Made by a program: the position numbers and the translations under genes. A stretch of DNA of 52,908 bases from assembly GCA_022823725.1 (NCBI GenBank), contig JAJEHL010000045.1, positions 1-52,908 of the forward strand, given 5' to 3'. The stretch comes from Candidatus Latescibacterota bacterium (GTDB taxonomy: Bacteria > Latescibacterota > UBA2968). The notes under the pieces are model-generated. The model worked only from the letters and a program-made list of their open reading frames with translations, did no database searches and was not told where the DNA came from. This document shows, in pieces, positions 27,728 through 35,164 of this stretch; positions within the stretch are counted from its first letter, which is position 1; each line of letters starts with the position of its first letter.

Positions 27728-28648
27728 TTAAACATACGTCAACCAGCCCCATTTATCTTCCGCACGCCCTTCCACAACGGCAAAAAAGGCATCCTGCAGC
27801 TTCTTTGTGGTCTCACCCCGAGAACCACAGCCAATTTTGATATGGTCAATAGCCGTGATCGGTGTGATCTCTGCCGCGCTACCCGTAAAAAACACCTCAT
27901 CGGCAATGTACAGCGACTCTCTTGGAATCGGCCGCGCCGTCACCGTATGTCCCAACTCCCGGGCAAGTGTAATAACCGAATGTCGCGTAATACCGGGCAA
28001 AATGGACGACCCGGTAGAAGGCGTGTAAATTTGCCCATTCTTCACCATAAAAATATTCTCGCCGCTGCCTTCGCTCACATAACCCTGCGTATCCAGAGCA
28101 ATGCCCTCGGCATAGCCATCGGCCATTGCCTCCATCTTGATCAGTTGTGCATTCATATAATTTGCCGCCACCTTGGCCAGCGAAGGCATGGTATTGGGCG
28201 CCAGACGATTCCACGATGCAAACCGGACCGACACGCCTTTCTCCAGAGCTTCTGGCCCCAGGTACTTGCCCCATTCCCACACCGCGATCACCACCTCGAT
28301 CGGGCATGGCATTGGGTTGACAGCCAATTCGCCAAATCCCCGAAAAGCCACAGGTCTAATATAACACGCTTGCAATTTATTAATGCGAATCGTTTCCAAA
28401 ATAGCCGCTTCTAACTCATCCTGCATATAGGGAATTTCCATGCGATAAATTTTGGCCGAATCGTAAAGCCTTTTCACATGGTCTCGCAGCCTGAAACAGG
28501 CCGGTCCTCTTTCGGTGTGATAACACCGTATTCCCTCAAAAACACTCGAACCGTAATGCACCACATGGGACAGCACGTGTATTTTGGCATCGTCCCAACC
28601 TACAAAATTCCCATTAAACCAGATCTTGTCTGACTTTGGAATGGGCAT
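27728..28648 (-). CDS. ilvE: Branched-chain amino-acid aminotransferase
   Basis: A class IV PLP aminotransferase interconverting Val, Ile and Leu with their keto acids. The 306-residue protein has [13 protein letters not shown] and [14 protein letters not shown]. The PLP lysine lies in [19 protein letters not shown]. The fold-type IV signature [13 protein letters not shown] and [12 protein letters not shown] are also present. AAAGGGA lies a few bases upstream of ATG 28648. Confidence 0.94.
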   Translation of the reverse strand: MPIPKSDKIWFNGNFVGWDDAKIHVLSHVVHYGSSVFEGIRCYHTERGPACFRLRDHVKRLYDSAKIYRMEIPYMQDELEAAILETIRINKLQACYIRPVAFRGFGELAVNPMPCPIEVVIAVWEWGKYLGPEALEKGVSVRFASWNRLAPNTMPSLAKVAANYMNAQLIKMEAMADGYAEGIALDTQGYVSEGSGENIFMVKNGQIYTPSTGSSILPGITRHSVITLARELGHTVTARPIPRESLYIADEVFFTGSAAEITPITAIDHIKIGCGSRGETTKKLQDAFFAVVEGRAEDKWGWLTYV

Positions 28649-28669
28649 AAGAAATCCCTTTCTAAAAAA

Positions 28670-29446
28670 CTATCGCACAGCCAACGCGCGGCAAATCCGT
28701 TCAAATCCATCTATCGATATGGTTTCGGGACGCGCGCGACCATCGATATTCGCCTCCATCAAAATCTCATCATCTACCACACCAGATAGTGCGTTGCGCA
28801 CCATTTTCCTCCGCTGCTGAAATGCGGCGCGCACCACGCCAAACAAACGCCTTTCATCTACAATATCATAAGCAGAATTCGCTTCAAAATCCAGCATCAA
28901 CACAGAAGAATGCACTTTGGGTGGCGGAGAAAAATGCGCGGGGGGCAGATCAAACAACCGTTTCGCGACACACCGCACCTGTGTAACAACCGACAGCACG
29001 CCATATATTTTACTGCCCGGCTGCGCGATCATGCGTTGCCCCACCTCGCGCTGCACCGTAATCACAGCGCGTTTCCAAACCCTTCGAGCATCCGTAATTT
29101 GCCTGATGAGCGCACCCGTAATATGGTAGGGCAAATTACCCACCAAGATCGCCTTTTCTCGTTTTCCATTTTCAACGAGAGCGGGCAAATTGACCTGCCG
29201 CACATCGTCTGACACAATTTCTAACTGAGAACCAAAACGATCGAAAAGCAGATCACACAACTCCCCGTCAATCTCAATAGCGACCACCTGCCCTGCTCGC
29301 TGAACCAAAAGGCCCGTCAACGCACCCCGTCCAGGACCAATTTCTACGACCAGATCCTCTTTCTCAACCTGTGCAGCCTCTACGATTCGCTCGATAGATG
29401 CGCCATTTGTGAGAAAATGCTGCCCCAGCCGCGTCTTCGTTTTCAC
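28670..29446 (-). CDS. rsmA: 16S rRNA dimethyladenosine transferase
   Basis: RsmA/KsgA dimethylates two adjacent adenines near the 3' end of 16S rRNA. The protein has GQHFL, the SAM motif VVEIGPGRGALTGLL, NLPYHIT (NLPYxI family motif) and QREVGQRM. GTG 29446 overlaps the tatD stop (GTGA) and gives 258 residues, the usual family length; the longer frame to 29515 lies inside tatD. Confidence 0.94.
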   Translation of the reverse strand: MKTKTRLGQHFLTNGASIERIVEAAQVEKEDLVVEIGPGRGALTGLLVQRAGQVVAIEIDGELCDLLFDRFGSQLEIVSDDVRQVNLPALVENGKREKAILVGNLPYHITGALIRQITDARRVWKRAVITVQREVGQRMIAQPGSKIYGVLSVVTQVRCVAKRLFDLPPAHFSPPPKVHSSVLMLDFEANSAYDIVDERRLFGVVRAAFQQRRKMVRNALSGVVDDEILMEANIDGRARPETISIDGFERICRALAVR

Positions 29447-30210
29447 GATGTCAACCCAAACAAAGCCTGAGCATTTTGCGTCGTCTGCCGACACACATCT
29501 TCGGTATCCCCGCATCCTGCATCAGCCAGACACTCGGCGACATAGCGCACATAAGCTGGCTCATTGCGCTTGCCGCGTTTTGGCGCTGGTGCCAAAAAAG
29601 GACAATCCGTTTCCAAAAGCAATCGCTCAGCGGGCACATCCAATGCAACCTGCAATGCACCCGAATTTTTGAAAGTAACAATACCGCCAAACCCCAGATA
29701 AAAATTGAGATCAACCGCACGCCTGGCTCCTTCGACATCCCCCCCAAAACAGTGCATCACACCACTAACCTCCGATCCGTCTTCTTCCTCCAACACGTCT
29801 AACACCCGCGCCTCGGCACCTCGACTGTGAATAATCAGCGGCAGGTCCATCTCTCTCGCCAGACGAATATGTGCCCGAAACGCCCGTTCCTGAACCTCGC
29901 GCGGTGCGTAATCGCGATAAAAATCCAGCCCTGTCTCGCCAACCGCAACAACCCTGTGATGCTTCAAAAGCGCGGGCAACTTTTTCAAAGCCGACTCATC
30001 CGCCTTTGCAGAATCCGACGGATGAAACCCCGCCGAAGCAAACACATCGTCCCGTACCTCAGCAAGAGCGATAGCCGCACGGCTCGTATCCAAATTAGTA
30101 CCCACATTCACGATCTGCCCCACCCCCGCAGTCCTCGCCCGGGCAAGCAGATCGTCCAGATCCTTCCTGAACTGTGGAAACATCAAATGCGCGTGTGAAT
30201 CGACAAGCAT
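29443..30210 (-). CDS. tatD: TatD-family metal-dependent DNase
   Basis: A TIM-barrel metallohydrolase with 3'-5' DNase activity in characterised members. Metal ligands are visible in DSHAHL, GETGLDFYRD, IIHSRGA, MHCFGG and LETDCPFLAP. ATG 30210 gives 255 residues, the family length, with AGGA about eight bases upstream. It overlaps rsmA, an arrangement common in bacteria. Directly upstream begins the accessory island, which separates it from metG. Confidence 0.93.
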   Translation of the reverse strand: MLVDSHAHLMFPQFRKDLDDLLARARTAGVGQIVNVGTNLDTSRAAIALAEVRDDVFASAGFHPSDSAKADESALKKLPALLKHHRVVAVGETGLDFYRDYAPREVQERAFRAHIRLAREMDLPLIIHSRGAEARVLDVLEEEDGSEVSGVMHCFGGDVEGARRAVDLNFYLGFGGIVTFKNSGALQVALDVPAERLLLETDCPFLAPAPKRGKRNEPAYVRYVAECLADAGCGDTEDVCRQTTQNAQALFGLTS

Positions 30211-30233
30211 ATTGAAATCCTGTAAAGGCGAGT

Positions 30234-30268
30234 ATCCGCAGATGAACGCAGATAAATGCAGATAAAGT
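30234..30268. repeat. Short tandem repeat GCAGAT-N4
   Basis: GCAGAT recurs every ten bases (GCAGATGAAC, GCAGATAAAT, GCAGATAAAG) upstream of tatD. Similar 10-bp arrays are seen in many environmental genomes; function is not known. Confidence 0.6.
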
Positions 30269-30321
30269 CGTGAACCTCCTACTACCAACACTCAATGGTA
30301 TTTCAAATAAGTTCCCATTGG

Positions 30322-30411
30322 ACTCCGACCTGCGCCGGAGTGACCCCGTATAAGGGCATTACGGGGCAGGCTCCCAAGCGGTTGTCATTGCGGCATGCTT
30401 AAAGCCGCAAT
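30322..30411. repeat. Cluster of REP-like palindromes
   Basis: Three inverted repeats follow each other: ACTCCG/CGGAGT at 30322-30341, CCCCGT/ACGGGG at 30344-30366 and ATTGCGGC/GCCGCAAT at 30387-30411. The last resembles the common TCATTCCGGCATGCTT...CCGGAATCCAG intergenic repeat. It fills most of the gap between tatD and the methyltransferase gene. No gene is seen in 30211-30445. Confidence 0.6.
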
Positions 30412-30445
30412 CCAGTGATGTCTTAATATGAAGTACTGCGTAACT

Positions 30446-31420
30446 TTACACTTCATCTTCTGCTTTCTCAAAAAGCATTGGCTGGAATGCCTCAGAGGCT
30501 TCTGTATATTCCGTACCACATTCTGAATCCAGCCTTTGAAGTGCGCCTTGATGGAACGCCGGTACGATTTCAAAGCCTATAAAATGTCTGTCAAGCCGCT
30601 TAGCGGCAACAGCCGTAGTACCGCTTCCCATAAACGGATCCAACACCACCTGGCCTTCTCTCGTTGTAAGTTTGATAAGGAACTCTATCAGCTGCAGTGG
30701 CTTTTGCGCCTCGTGAATTTTTTGTTCACTCTTTTGGAAACCAAACTCAAGGAGATTTGTTGGACTCGTGCCCTGAATCTGACATGCCTCTATATTCATT
30801 GCGCCGACACCGTGATCAAGGACATTGTCGGCGATGGTTCCACCAATTTTGTAGGGTTTCACAAACCAGGCTATCGGCTCATATACGGGTGCCATATTTC
30901 CCAAACGCCAGCCACGCCATGCTTCGGCCTCACCCTCCAATCCGCGCCGTTGAAAGACAATGCTCACCCTCTGAGCGCGATGGTGTGCCGATTCTTTTTT
31001 CCAGGCGAGCATATCCTTGAGAAGAAAACCATTATCTTCAAACGCATTGACAACGCGGTGTATTGTGCGCCGTGCGCCAAATACAAAGACAGAAGCTCCA
31101 TTTTTCAATTTCGGAAAAACCAATTCAGCCCAACTTTGACACCACTTCTGATACTCTATTCCGATATTCCTATCAGCCTGCGACCAACCATTGATGGGCT
31201 TGCCCCGCCGCTTAAAGGCAGATTTTCCAACCTGTGCAGGCGACTGTCCCAGCAGTGCTGAGTTCGTATTGTCGTGTAAAACATCCCAATCATCCAGATT
31301 GATACCATAAGGAATATCCGATAGGAAGAGTTCAATGCTATTATCCGTCAGGTGTGGAATATGGTCCCGACAATCTCCCTGTGTAATTTTATCCAGATAT
31401 TTTTCGTTCATGTTGACCAT
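30446..31420 (-). CDS. DNA adenine/cytosine-N4 methyltransferase of a HindIII-like R-M system
   Basis: A 324-residue amino-methyltransferase. The catalytic motif SDIPYG (usually DPPY) is near the N-terminus at about residue 34, and the SAM-binding DPFMGSGTTAVAAKRLDRHFIGFE-type motif is near residue 265. This is beta-class order. QKPLQLIEFLIKLTT precedes the SAM motif as usual. It should protect host DNA against the adjacent endonuclease; AAGCTT is inferred only from that partner. ATG 31420 overlaps the endonuclease stop by one base; ATG 31411 is also possible. The gene is more A+T-rich than its housekeeping neighbours. Confidence 0.87.
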   Translation of the reverse strand: MVNMNEKYLDKITQGDCRDHIPHLTDNSIELFLSDIPYGINLDDWDVLHDNTNSALLGQSPAQVGKSAFKRRGKPINGWSQADRNIGIEYQKWCQSWAELVFPKLKNGASVFVFGARRTIHRVVNAFEDNGFLLKDMLAWKKESAHHRAQRVSIVFQRRGLEGEAEAWRGWRLGNMAPVYEPIAWFVKPYKIGGTIADNVLDHGVGAMNIEACQIQGTSPTNLLEFGFQKSEQKIHEAQKPLQLIEFLIKLTTREGQVVLDPFMGSGTTAVAAKRLDRHFIGFEIVPAFHQGALQRLDSECGTEYTEASEAFQPMLFEKAEDEV

Positions 31421-32331
31421 CACTCCAAGTTAAGAATCTCGTTTTGAGTAATTGATTCAACCGTTTGAATCTTGCTATCGACTTTTCTCCCTTCCAGCAC
31501 CTCCCTTATCGCCTCAGCTCGGGATAGTCTCATAATTCGTGCTCTCTCCGCAGCGAGAAAAGTAAGTGCTTCTTCTCTTGAAATGAGAATAGACTCATTT
31601 GATGCGAGTTTCTCCTCTTTCCATATTTTACCAATTATGTCATCAAAATCCAATAATGTACGATTTACTGCCTGCCAGTAGCTATTTGCATTCTTTGATG
31701 GATGCATCGCTTCGACAGTTCTAAATACCTCACGAACCAACCCCAACGCATCGCTCTGTGTTGACTCTTGGGCATAACGAACAAGCACTGCTAAATGCGT
31801 ATATGTCGCAATACAAACTGATCTCGCCGCGGCTTGTTGGTATATCTGACTTATCCAAGATGGCAACTGATATACCGGACAAACAACCATCGCATAGGGC
31901 TTCCCATGCTTCCAATTATCCATTGCCTCAACTTTAAAATCCTTCTGATTCTTCGCCGTGCGACTCAGTCGAAATGCTTTCGCATCGGCGACAAAACTGT
32001 AATCATCAGTAACGCACTCCACATCAGCTACATCCGCTCGCTCTGTAAGAACTACACTCGTAAATCCCATTGCAGTGTATGCTTCGTGAATCACAGCATC
32101 AGTATATTTAGAGTAAAGTTTTTCTTCGCTGGTATCAGATCCATAGCACTCTGGTATTACGCCACATAAACGCAGATGTCCGAGCAAAGACACGATCCCG
32201 TAAACCTGAATCTCCTGCCGTAGCTCTTTCTCGATCCTCTCTACATCAGTGCCAAAATTACCACTCAGACGACTTAGATTATCAATCCAATATTTTCGAT
32301 TCTCTACCTGTTCTTCGGTAATAATTTCCAT
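31420..32331 (-). CDS. HindIII-like type II restriction endonuclease
   Basis: The core VADAKAFRLSRTAKNQKDFK is nearly the same as the active-site segment I recall for R.HindIII, and the length (303 aa) also fits. Predicted catalytic residues are D116 and K118 in VADAK with an upstream acid, probably D103. ISQIYQQA and the closing LSRAEAIREVLEG also resemble HindIII. Cleavage at AAGCTT is therefore likely but not shown. The methyltransferase follows immediately on the same strand. No C-protein gene lies nearby. The start ATG 32331 has only a weak GAAAGAAA upstream. Confidence 0.88.
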   Translation of the reverse strand: MEIITEEQVENRKYWIDNLSRLSGNFGTDVERIEKELRQEIQVYGIVSLLGHLRLCGVIPECYGSDTSEEKLYSKYTDAVIHEAYTAMGFTSVVLTERADVADVECVTDDYSFVADAKAFRLSRTAKNQKDFKVEAMDNWKHGKPYAMVVCPVYQLPSWISQIYQQAAARSVCIATYTHLAVLVRYAQESTQSDALGLVREVFRTVEAMHPSKNANSYWQAVNRTLLDFDDIIGKIWKEEKLASNESILISREEALTFLAAERARIMRLSRAEAIREVLEGRKVDSKIQTVESITQNEILNLE

Positions 32332-32354
32332 ATTGGTATCGTTTCTTTCATAAT

Positions 32355-32543
32355 CTTAGAAGTCGTTTTAAAATTAATGAGAGGCTGTCATGCTGAGGAA
32401 GCCAACAGGCTGACGAAGCATCTTTTACCCATAAACGCCATTCAGGCAGCAGATTCTTCGACTCCGCTTCGCTCCGCTCAGAATGACAGGGCAAATAGGT
32501 CATAGCCAGAAGGGGCAGAATGAGTTTTAAAACAGCTTCTTAG
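32355..32543. repeat. MITE-like element with imperfect terminal inverted repeats
   Basis: The outer ends CTTAGAAGTCGTTTTAAAAT and the reverse complement of the right end (CTAAGAAGCTGTTTTAAAAC) match at most positions. Inner arms TGTCATGCTGAG and TGTCATTCTGAG are also inverted, flanking GACGAAGCATCT / GTCGAAGAATCT. This TGTCATTCTGAGCGAAG-type motif is a frequent dispersed repeat. The element carries no ORF and sits between the endonuclease gene and the truncated HTH gene. Confidence 0.65.
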
Positions 32544-32548
32544 CACCC

Positions 32549-32899
32549 TCATCTTTCACGGCTTAGAGATTCATTTGCCAGACGAAAGCATTCCTCCACT
32601 CGCTCCTTAAGTATCTGGATGGTATCTTCGGAGAGAGACTCACGACTGCGGTTTATGAAACCTCTCAGCGCGTTTCCACACAGGCTGGCTGCCGAAAAAC
32701 CGGTGGGCAGGACATTCTCCTCAATGGCCCATATGTGCCTCTGATTTCTATGAACAAATCCGGGAGTTTTATGGCCCAGTTCCTCTGCTATCTTGGTAGG
32801 CGACTTACCTTCGTTGGTAAGCCGCCAGACATCACCGAGTCGCGTGGTGTCATTATCAAGTGCCTTTCGGACTTCAGTCAGATACTGCTCGTTATCCAT
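32549..32899 (-). CDS. Truncated HTH protein, partial copy of the HTH-GIY-YIG gene
   Basis: 116 residues that align end to end with residues 1-115 of the protein at 33636-34400 (MDNEQYLTEVR, DVWRLTN-GKS, IAEEL, ALRGFINR-RE-LS-TIQIL). The GIY-YIG nuclease domain is missing. The start ATG overlaps the stop of a HicB-like fragment by eight bases, exactly as in the full-length module. It is probably a degenerate duplicate, but an intact short DNA-binding protein could act as a repressor. The MITE-like element lies just downstream of its stop. Confidence 0.75.
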   Translation of the reverse strand: MDNEQYLTEVRKALDNDTTRLGDVWRLTNEGKSPTKIAEELGHKTPGFVHRNQRHIWAIEENVLPTGFSAASLCGNALRGFINRSRESLSEDTIQILKERVEECFRLANESLSRER

Positions 32900-33035
32900 T
32901 GAATTTCTCCACTTGCTCATCGGGAACTGGTAGTCCATCTTCTTCAAGAGAGAGAACGTATCCCTCAATGGCCTCTTTGATATTGGTGATAGATTCCTGT
33001 TTTGTTTTTTCCTGACTGCTGCAACGGATGGTCAT
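32892..33035 (-). pseudogene. Truncated HicB-like antitoxin
   Basis: Translating 33035-32892 gives 47 residues whose last 40 (SQEKTKQES ... VPDEQVEKFNG) match the C-terminal two thirds of the HicB protein at 34393-34593. The N-terminal strand with GEDGYWVAECPSLP is gone and replaced by MTIRCS. Its ATG overlaps the stop of the YgiT-like gene (ATGA). A recombination junction therefore lies close to 33020-33035. It may be translated, but the HicB fold would be incomplete. Confidence 0.75.
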
Positions 33036-33268
33036 GTTAATGCGGCGTAATCATACACAGGTGTTTCAATAGTCCGAACGGGTTGACATCGTTCCCACAC
33101 CGCCTGTTGTAAACATTCGACGGTCTCTGGAGAAAAGAACCTTTCGCCCGTCTCAACATTGACCCGAGCGGGAACATCTTCAATGATAACAAACCGCCCA
33201 TTGACTTCAATGCTATATGTAACGCACGTCTCAATCAATGTTTCATTTACCACTTCATGATCAGACAT
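33032..33268 (-). CDS. YgiT/MqsA-like antitoxin lacking the zinc cysteines
   Basis: A 78-residue protein with TYSIEVNGRFVIIEDVPARVNVETGERFFSPETVECLQQAV-type sequence, which resembles the core of YgiT-type proteins (VPA-V-ETGE---E). The usual CxxC pairs before and within this core are absent. The ATG at 33268 has AAGGAG eight bases upstream and overlaps the DUF4258 stop by eight bases. Paired with DUF4258 it fits a known toxin-antitoxin arrangement, with this gene as antitoxin. No DNA-binding domain is visible. Confidence 0.72.
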   Translation of the reverse strand: MSDHEVVNETLIETCVTYSIEVNGRFVIIEDVPARVNVETGERFFSPETVECLQQAVWERCQPVRTIETPVYDYAALT

Positions 33269-33581
33269 TCTGATTTCTCCTTGTTTTGAAATTAATCCAT
33301 CGCGAAGGATCGGGTTCATAAAGTGTAATAATTTTAACCAAAGGTCTTGATGGATAACTACACTGAATATGCAAAGTTTTCTTAGATTTTGTGAAGCCGA
33401 GAATCAAGCAACTCGGCCCGTATTTGTCGTCGGGATAGTCTTCAATCACTTCACTGCCTTCAATTGCTTCACGCAGTTCTTGTACGCTAATATGGCGAAT
33501 AATACTTTGATCAGTGGCATGCTGTGAGAACTCAAACTGACCGCTTCGTATTTTTTCACAAATTCCTTCAAGAATATTCAT
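33261..33581 (-). CDS. DUF4258-type putative toxin
   Basis: A 106-residue protein with FEFSQHATDQSIIRHISVQELREAI, then EVIEDYPDDKYGPSCLILG and PLVKIITLYEPDPSRW. These features place it in the DUF4258/RelE-like group. Members are commonly encoded next to YgiT-type antitoxins and are suspected ribonucleases, but I see no proven catalytic set. It precedes its presumed antitoxin, as in mqsRA. It separates the two copies of the HicB module. Confidence 0.75.
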   Translation of the reverse strand: MNILEGICEKIRSGQFEFSQHATDQSIIRHISVQELREAIEGSEVIEDYPDDKYGPSCLILGFTKSKKTLHIQCSYPSRPLVKIITLYEPDPSRWINFKTRRNQNV

Positions 33582-33635
33582 ATCTTACAAGATGCCCCAC
33601 CGTTCACATTCTTCAAAGCGAGATACAAGTACCAG

Positions 33636-34400
33636 CTAATCGGCCTCCAGCGGGCGTTCATAGTGCAGTTTGAGACCAAGGAGTTTGGCTGTTGACGCTA
33701 CGGACTGTTCATTTGTTAAGAACCATTCTCTACGCTTGCTATGGTACCCTCCGTGTCCAACCGTACGCAAATGGTCGTGGATCTTTTCTTCAATTTTTCG
33801 CATGTCACTGTCGTTTTCAACCACCCAGATTTGCAGAAGCATTGGCGGTTCTGGCATTCCAGTCGTCTGTTGTATAACACGCTCAGAGGCATCTCTCTTA
33901 GATATTCCAATTTTCAGGTACGTCCGGGCATCAGTATCGTCCGTCTCAGGCACAACCGGGTGGCGGTAGTAGTGGGGATAAGTGTACACGTAGATCCCTG
34001 CAATACCTGACTTCTCAGCCTGATTCGTCTCTTTTTCAACCTTTTCATCCTCCTCTTCTAAGGCTTGGAGATCAGTCGCCAAACGATCGCATTCTTTCGC
34101 TCGCTCATCAAGTATCTGGATAGTCTCGTTGGAGAGATGCTCGCGACCACGGTTTATGAAACCTCGTAGAGCTGCTCCACAATCGCGAGCTATCGTAGGA
34201 CTTTTAGGTAGGTTTCCCTCCTCAATAGCCTGTATGAATTTCTGATATCCGTAAACAAAATTGTTTGTAGAAACGTTCAGTTCCTCTGCTATCTCAGTAG
34301 CAGACTTGCCTTTGTTGGTAAGTCGCCAGACATCACCGATTCGCTTGGGATCATTCTCAAGTGCCTCTCGGACTTCAGTCAGATACTGCTCGTTATCCAT
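33636..34400 (-). CDS. HTH plus GIY-YIG (T5orf172/MUG113-like) nuclease
   Basis: A 254-residue two-domain protein. Residues ~20-60 (DVWRLTNKGKSATEIAEELNV) look like a helix-turn-helix, and 85-130 are charged and helical. Residues ~133-235 resemble the T5orf172/MUG113 branch of GIY-YIG: GIYVYTYP, then RTYLKIGISKRDASERV, EEKIHDHLR and RREWFLTN. The KIG strand and the downstream Arg, His and Glu are the expected active-site positions. The start ATG 34400 overlaps the HicB stop by eight bases. Function is unknown. The pairing suggests a HicB-controlled nuclease, as toxin, anti-phage or mobile-element enzyme. Confidence 0.72.
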   Translation of the reverse strand: MDNEQYLTEVREALENDPKRIGDVWRLTNKGKSATEIAEELNVSTNNFVYGYQKFIQAIEEGNLPKSPTIARDCGAALRGFINRGREHLSNETIQILDERAKECDRLATDLQALEEEDEKVEKETNQAEKSGIAGIYVYTYPHYYRHPVVPETDDTDARTYLKIGISKRDASERVIQQTTGMPEPPMLLQIWVVENDSDMRKIEEKIHDHLRTVGHGGYHSKRREWFLTNEQSVASTAKLLGLKLHYERPLEAD

Positions 34401-34593
34401 TGAATTTCTCCACTTGCTCATCGGGAACGGGCAATCCATCTTCCTCAAGAGTGAGAACGTATCCCTCAATAGCCTCTTTGATATTGGCGACAGCTTCCTG
34501 TTTAGTTTTTTCTTGACTGATACAACTTGGCAAGCTCGGGCATTCAGCAACCCAGTAGCCATCTTCACCCGGATAAATAATTACCTGTCTCAT
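34393..34593 (-). CDS. hicB: HicB-like antitoxin
   Basis: A 66-residue HicB fold: VIIYPGEDGYWVAECPSLPSC, then SQEKTKQEAVANIKEAIEGY and LEEDGLPVPDE. There is no C-terminal DNA-binding tail and no hicA on either side. The partner is instead the HTH-GIY-YIG gene that overlaps it by eight bases. A truncated second copy in the same arrangement lies at 32892-33035. The family assignment is secure; the antitoxin role is an inference. Confidence 0.85.
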   Translation of the reverse strand: MRQVIIYPGEDGYWVAECPSLPSCISQEKTKQEAVANIKEAIEGYVLTLEEDGLPVPDEQVEKFNG

Positions 34594-34603
34594 TGTTTTA
34601 TCA

Positions 34604-35146
34604 TCATTTTTTTTGATGCGTCGCTACCCACGCCTGCCGGGTCAGTTGAAACCGTCGTGCGGGTTCATCCTTAAACTTGGAACTATTGTATAGAAACCCA
34701 TCCAACTCCTGAAATCCATTCTTCTCCAGAACACGAGCAGACGCTGGATTGCTTTTCAGGCAAGCCGACTGAACGATCTCCATACCGAGTTCACAGAACG
34801 CATAGTGTAGCGCGAGCGCAACAGCCCTGGTCGTGATTCCCTTGCCCCAGTGCGACGACGCGATCCCGAAATCACACCGGACGCTGCGTTTTTCGTAATC
34901 AACTGCTCCGAGTCCCACCACGCCAATCACATCGCCATCTGCGACAATAGCGAAAGAGAAACCCTCTCGATTTCTGTGTGCTCTAATGCTTCTTCTGACG
35001 AATGTTTCCCCACCGTTTTCCGGATATGGTTGAGGTATATTAGTCGTACGCGCAACGCGTTCATCAGAGGCATAGCGCTGTACTGCTGCTGCATCGCTGA
35101 GCCGCAATGGGCGAATTGTAACCTCTATGTGCTTCTCGCATTTCAC
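34604..35146 (-). CDS. GNAT-family N-acetyltransferase (RimJ/RimL-like)
   Basis: A 180-residue acetyltransferase: the first strand TIRPLRLSDAAAV, the beta-4 strand VIGVVGLGAVD, the acetyl-CoA loop SHWGKGITTRAVALAL (for QxxGxG/A), and ARVLEKNGFQELD at the C-terminus. It resembles ribosomal-protein or small-molecule acetyltransferases; the substrate cannot be told. It lies 10 bases upstream of hicB on the same strand, inside the accessory island. Some GNATs are toxins, but those are typically smaller and paired with a DUF1778 protein, which is absent. Confidence 0.85.
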   Translation of the reverse strand: MKCEKHIEVTIRPLRLSDAAAVQRYASDERVARTTNIPQPYPENGGETFVRRSIRAHRNREGFSFAIVADGDVIGVVGLGAVDYEKRSVRCDFGIASSHWGKGITTRAVALALHYAFCELGMEIVQSACLKSNPASARVLEKNGFQELDGFLYNSSKFKDEPARRFQLTRQAWVATHQKK

Positions 35147-35164
35147 CTCTCACTCCCACCTGTA

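Noticed and set aside
30234-30411. CRISPR array
   Set aside because: The short repeats have a 10-bp period and no spacers of regular length; the palindromes differ from each other. No cas genes exist in the window.
34393-34593. Classical hicAB toxin-antitoxin pair
   Set aside because: No small dsRBD HicA toxin is found on either strand next to the HicB-like gene.
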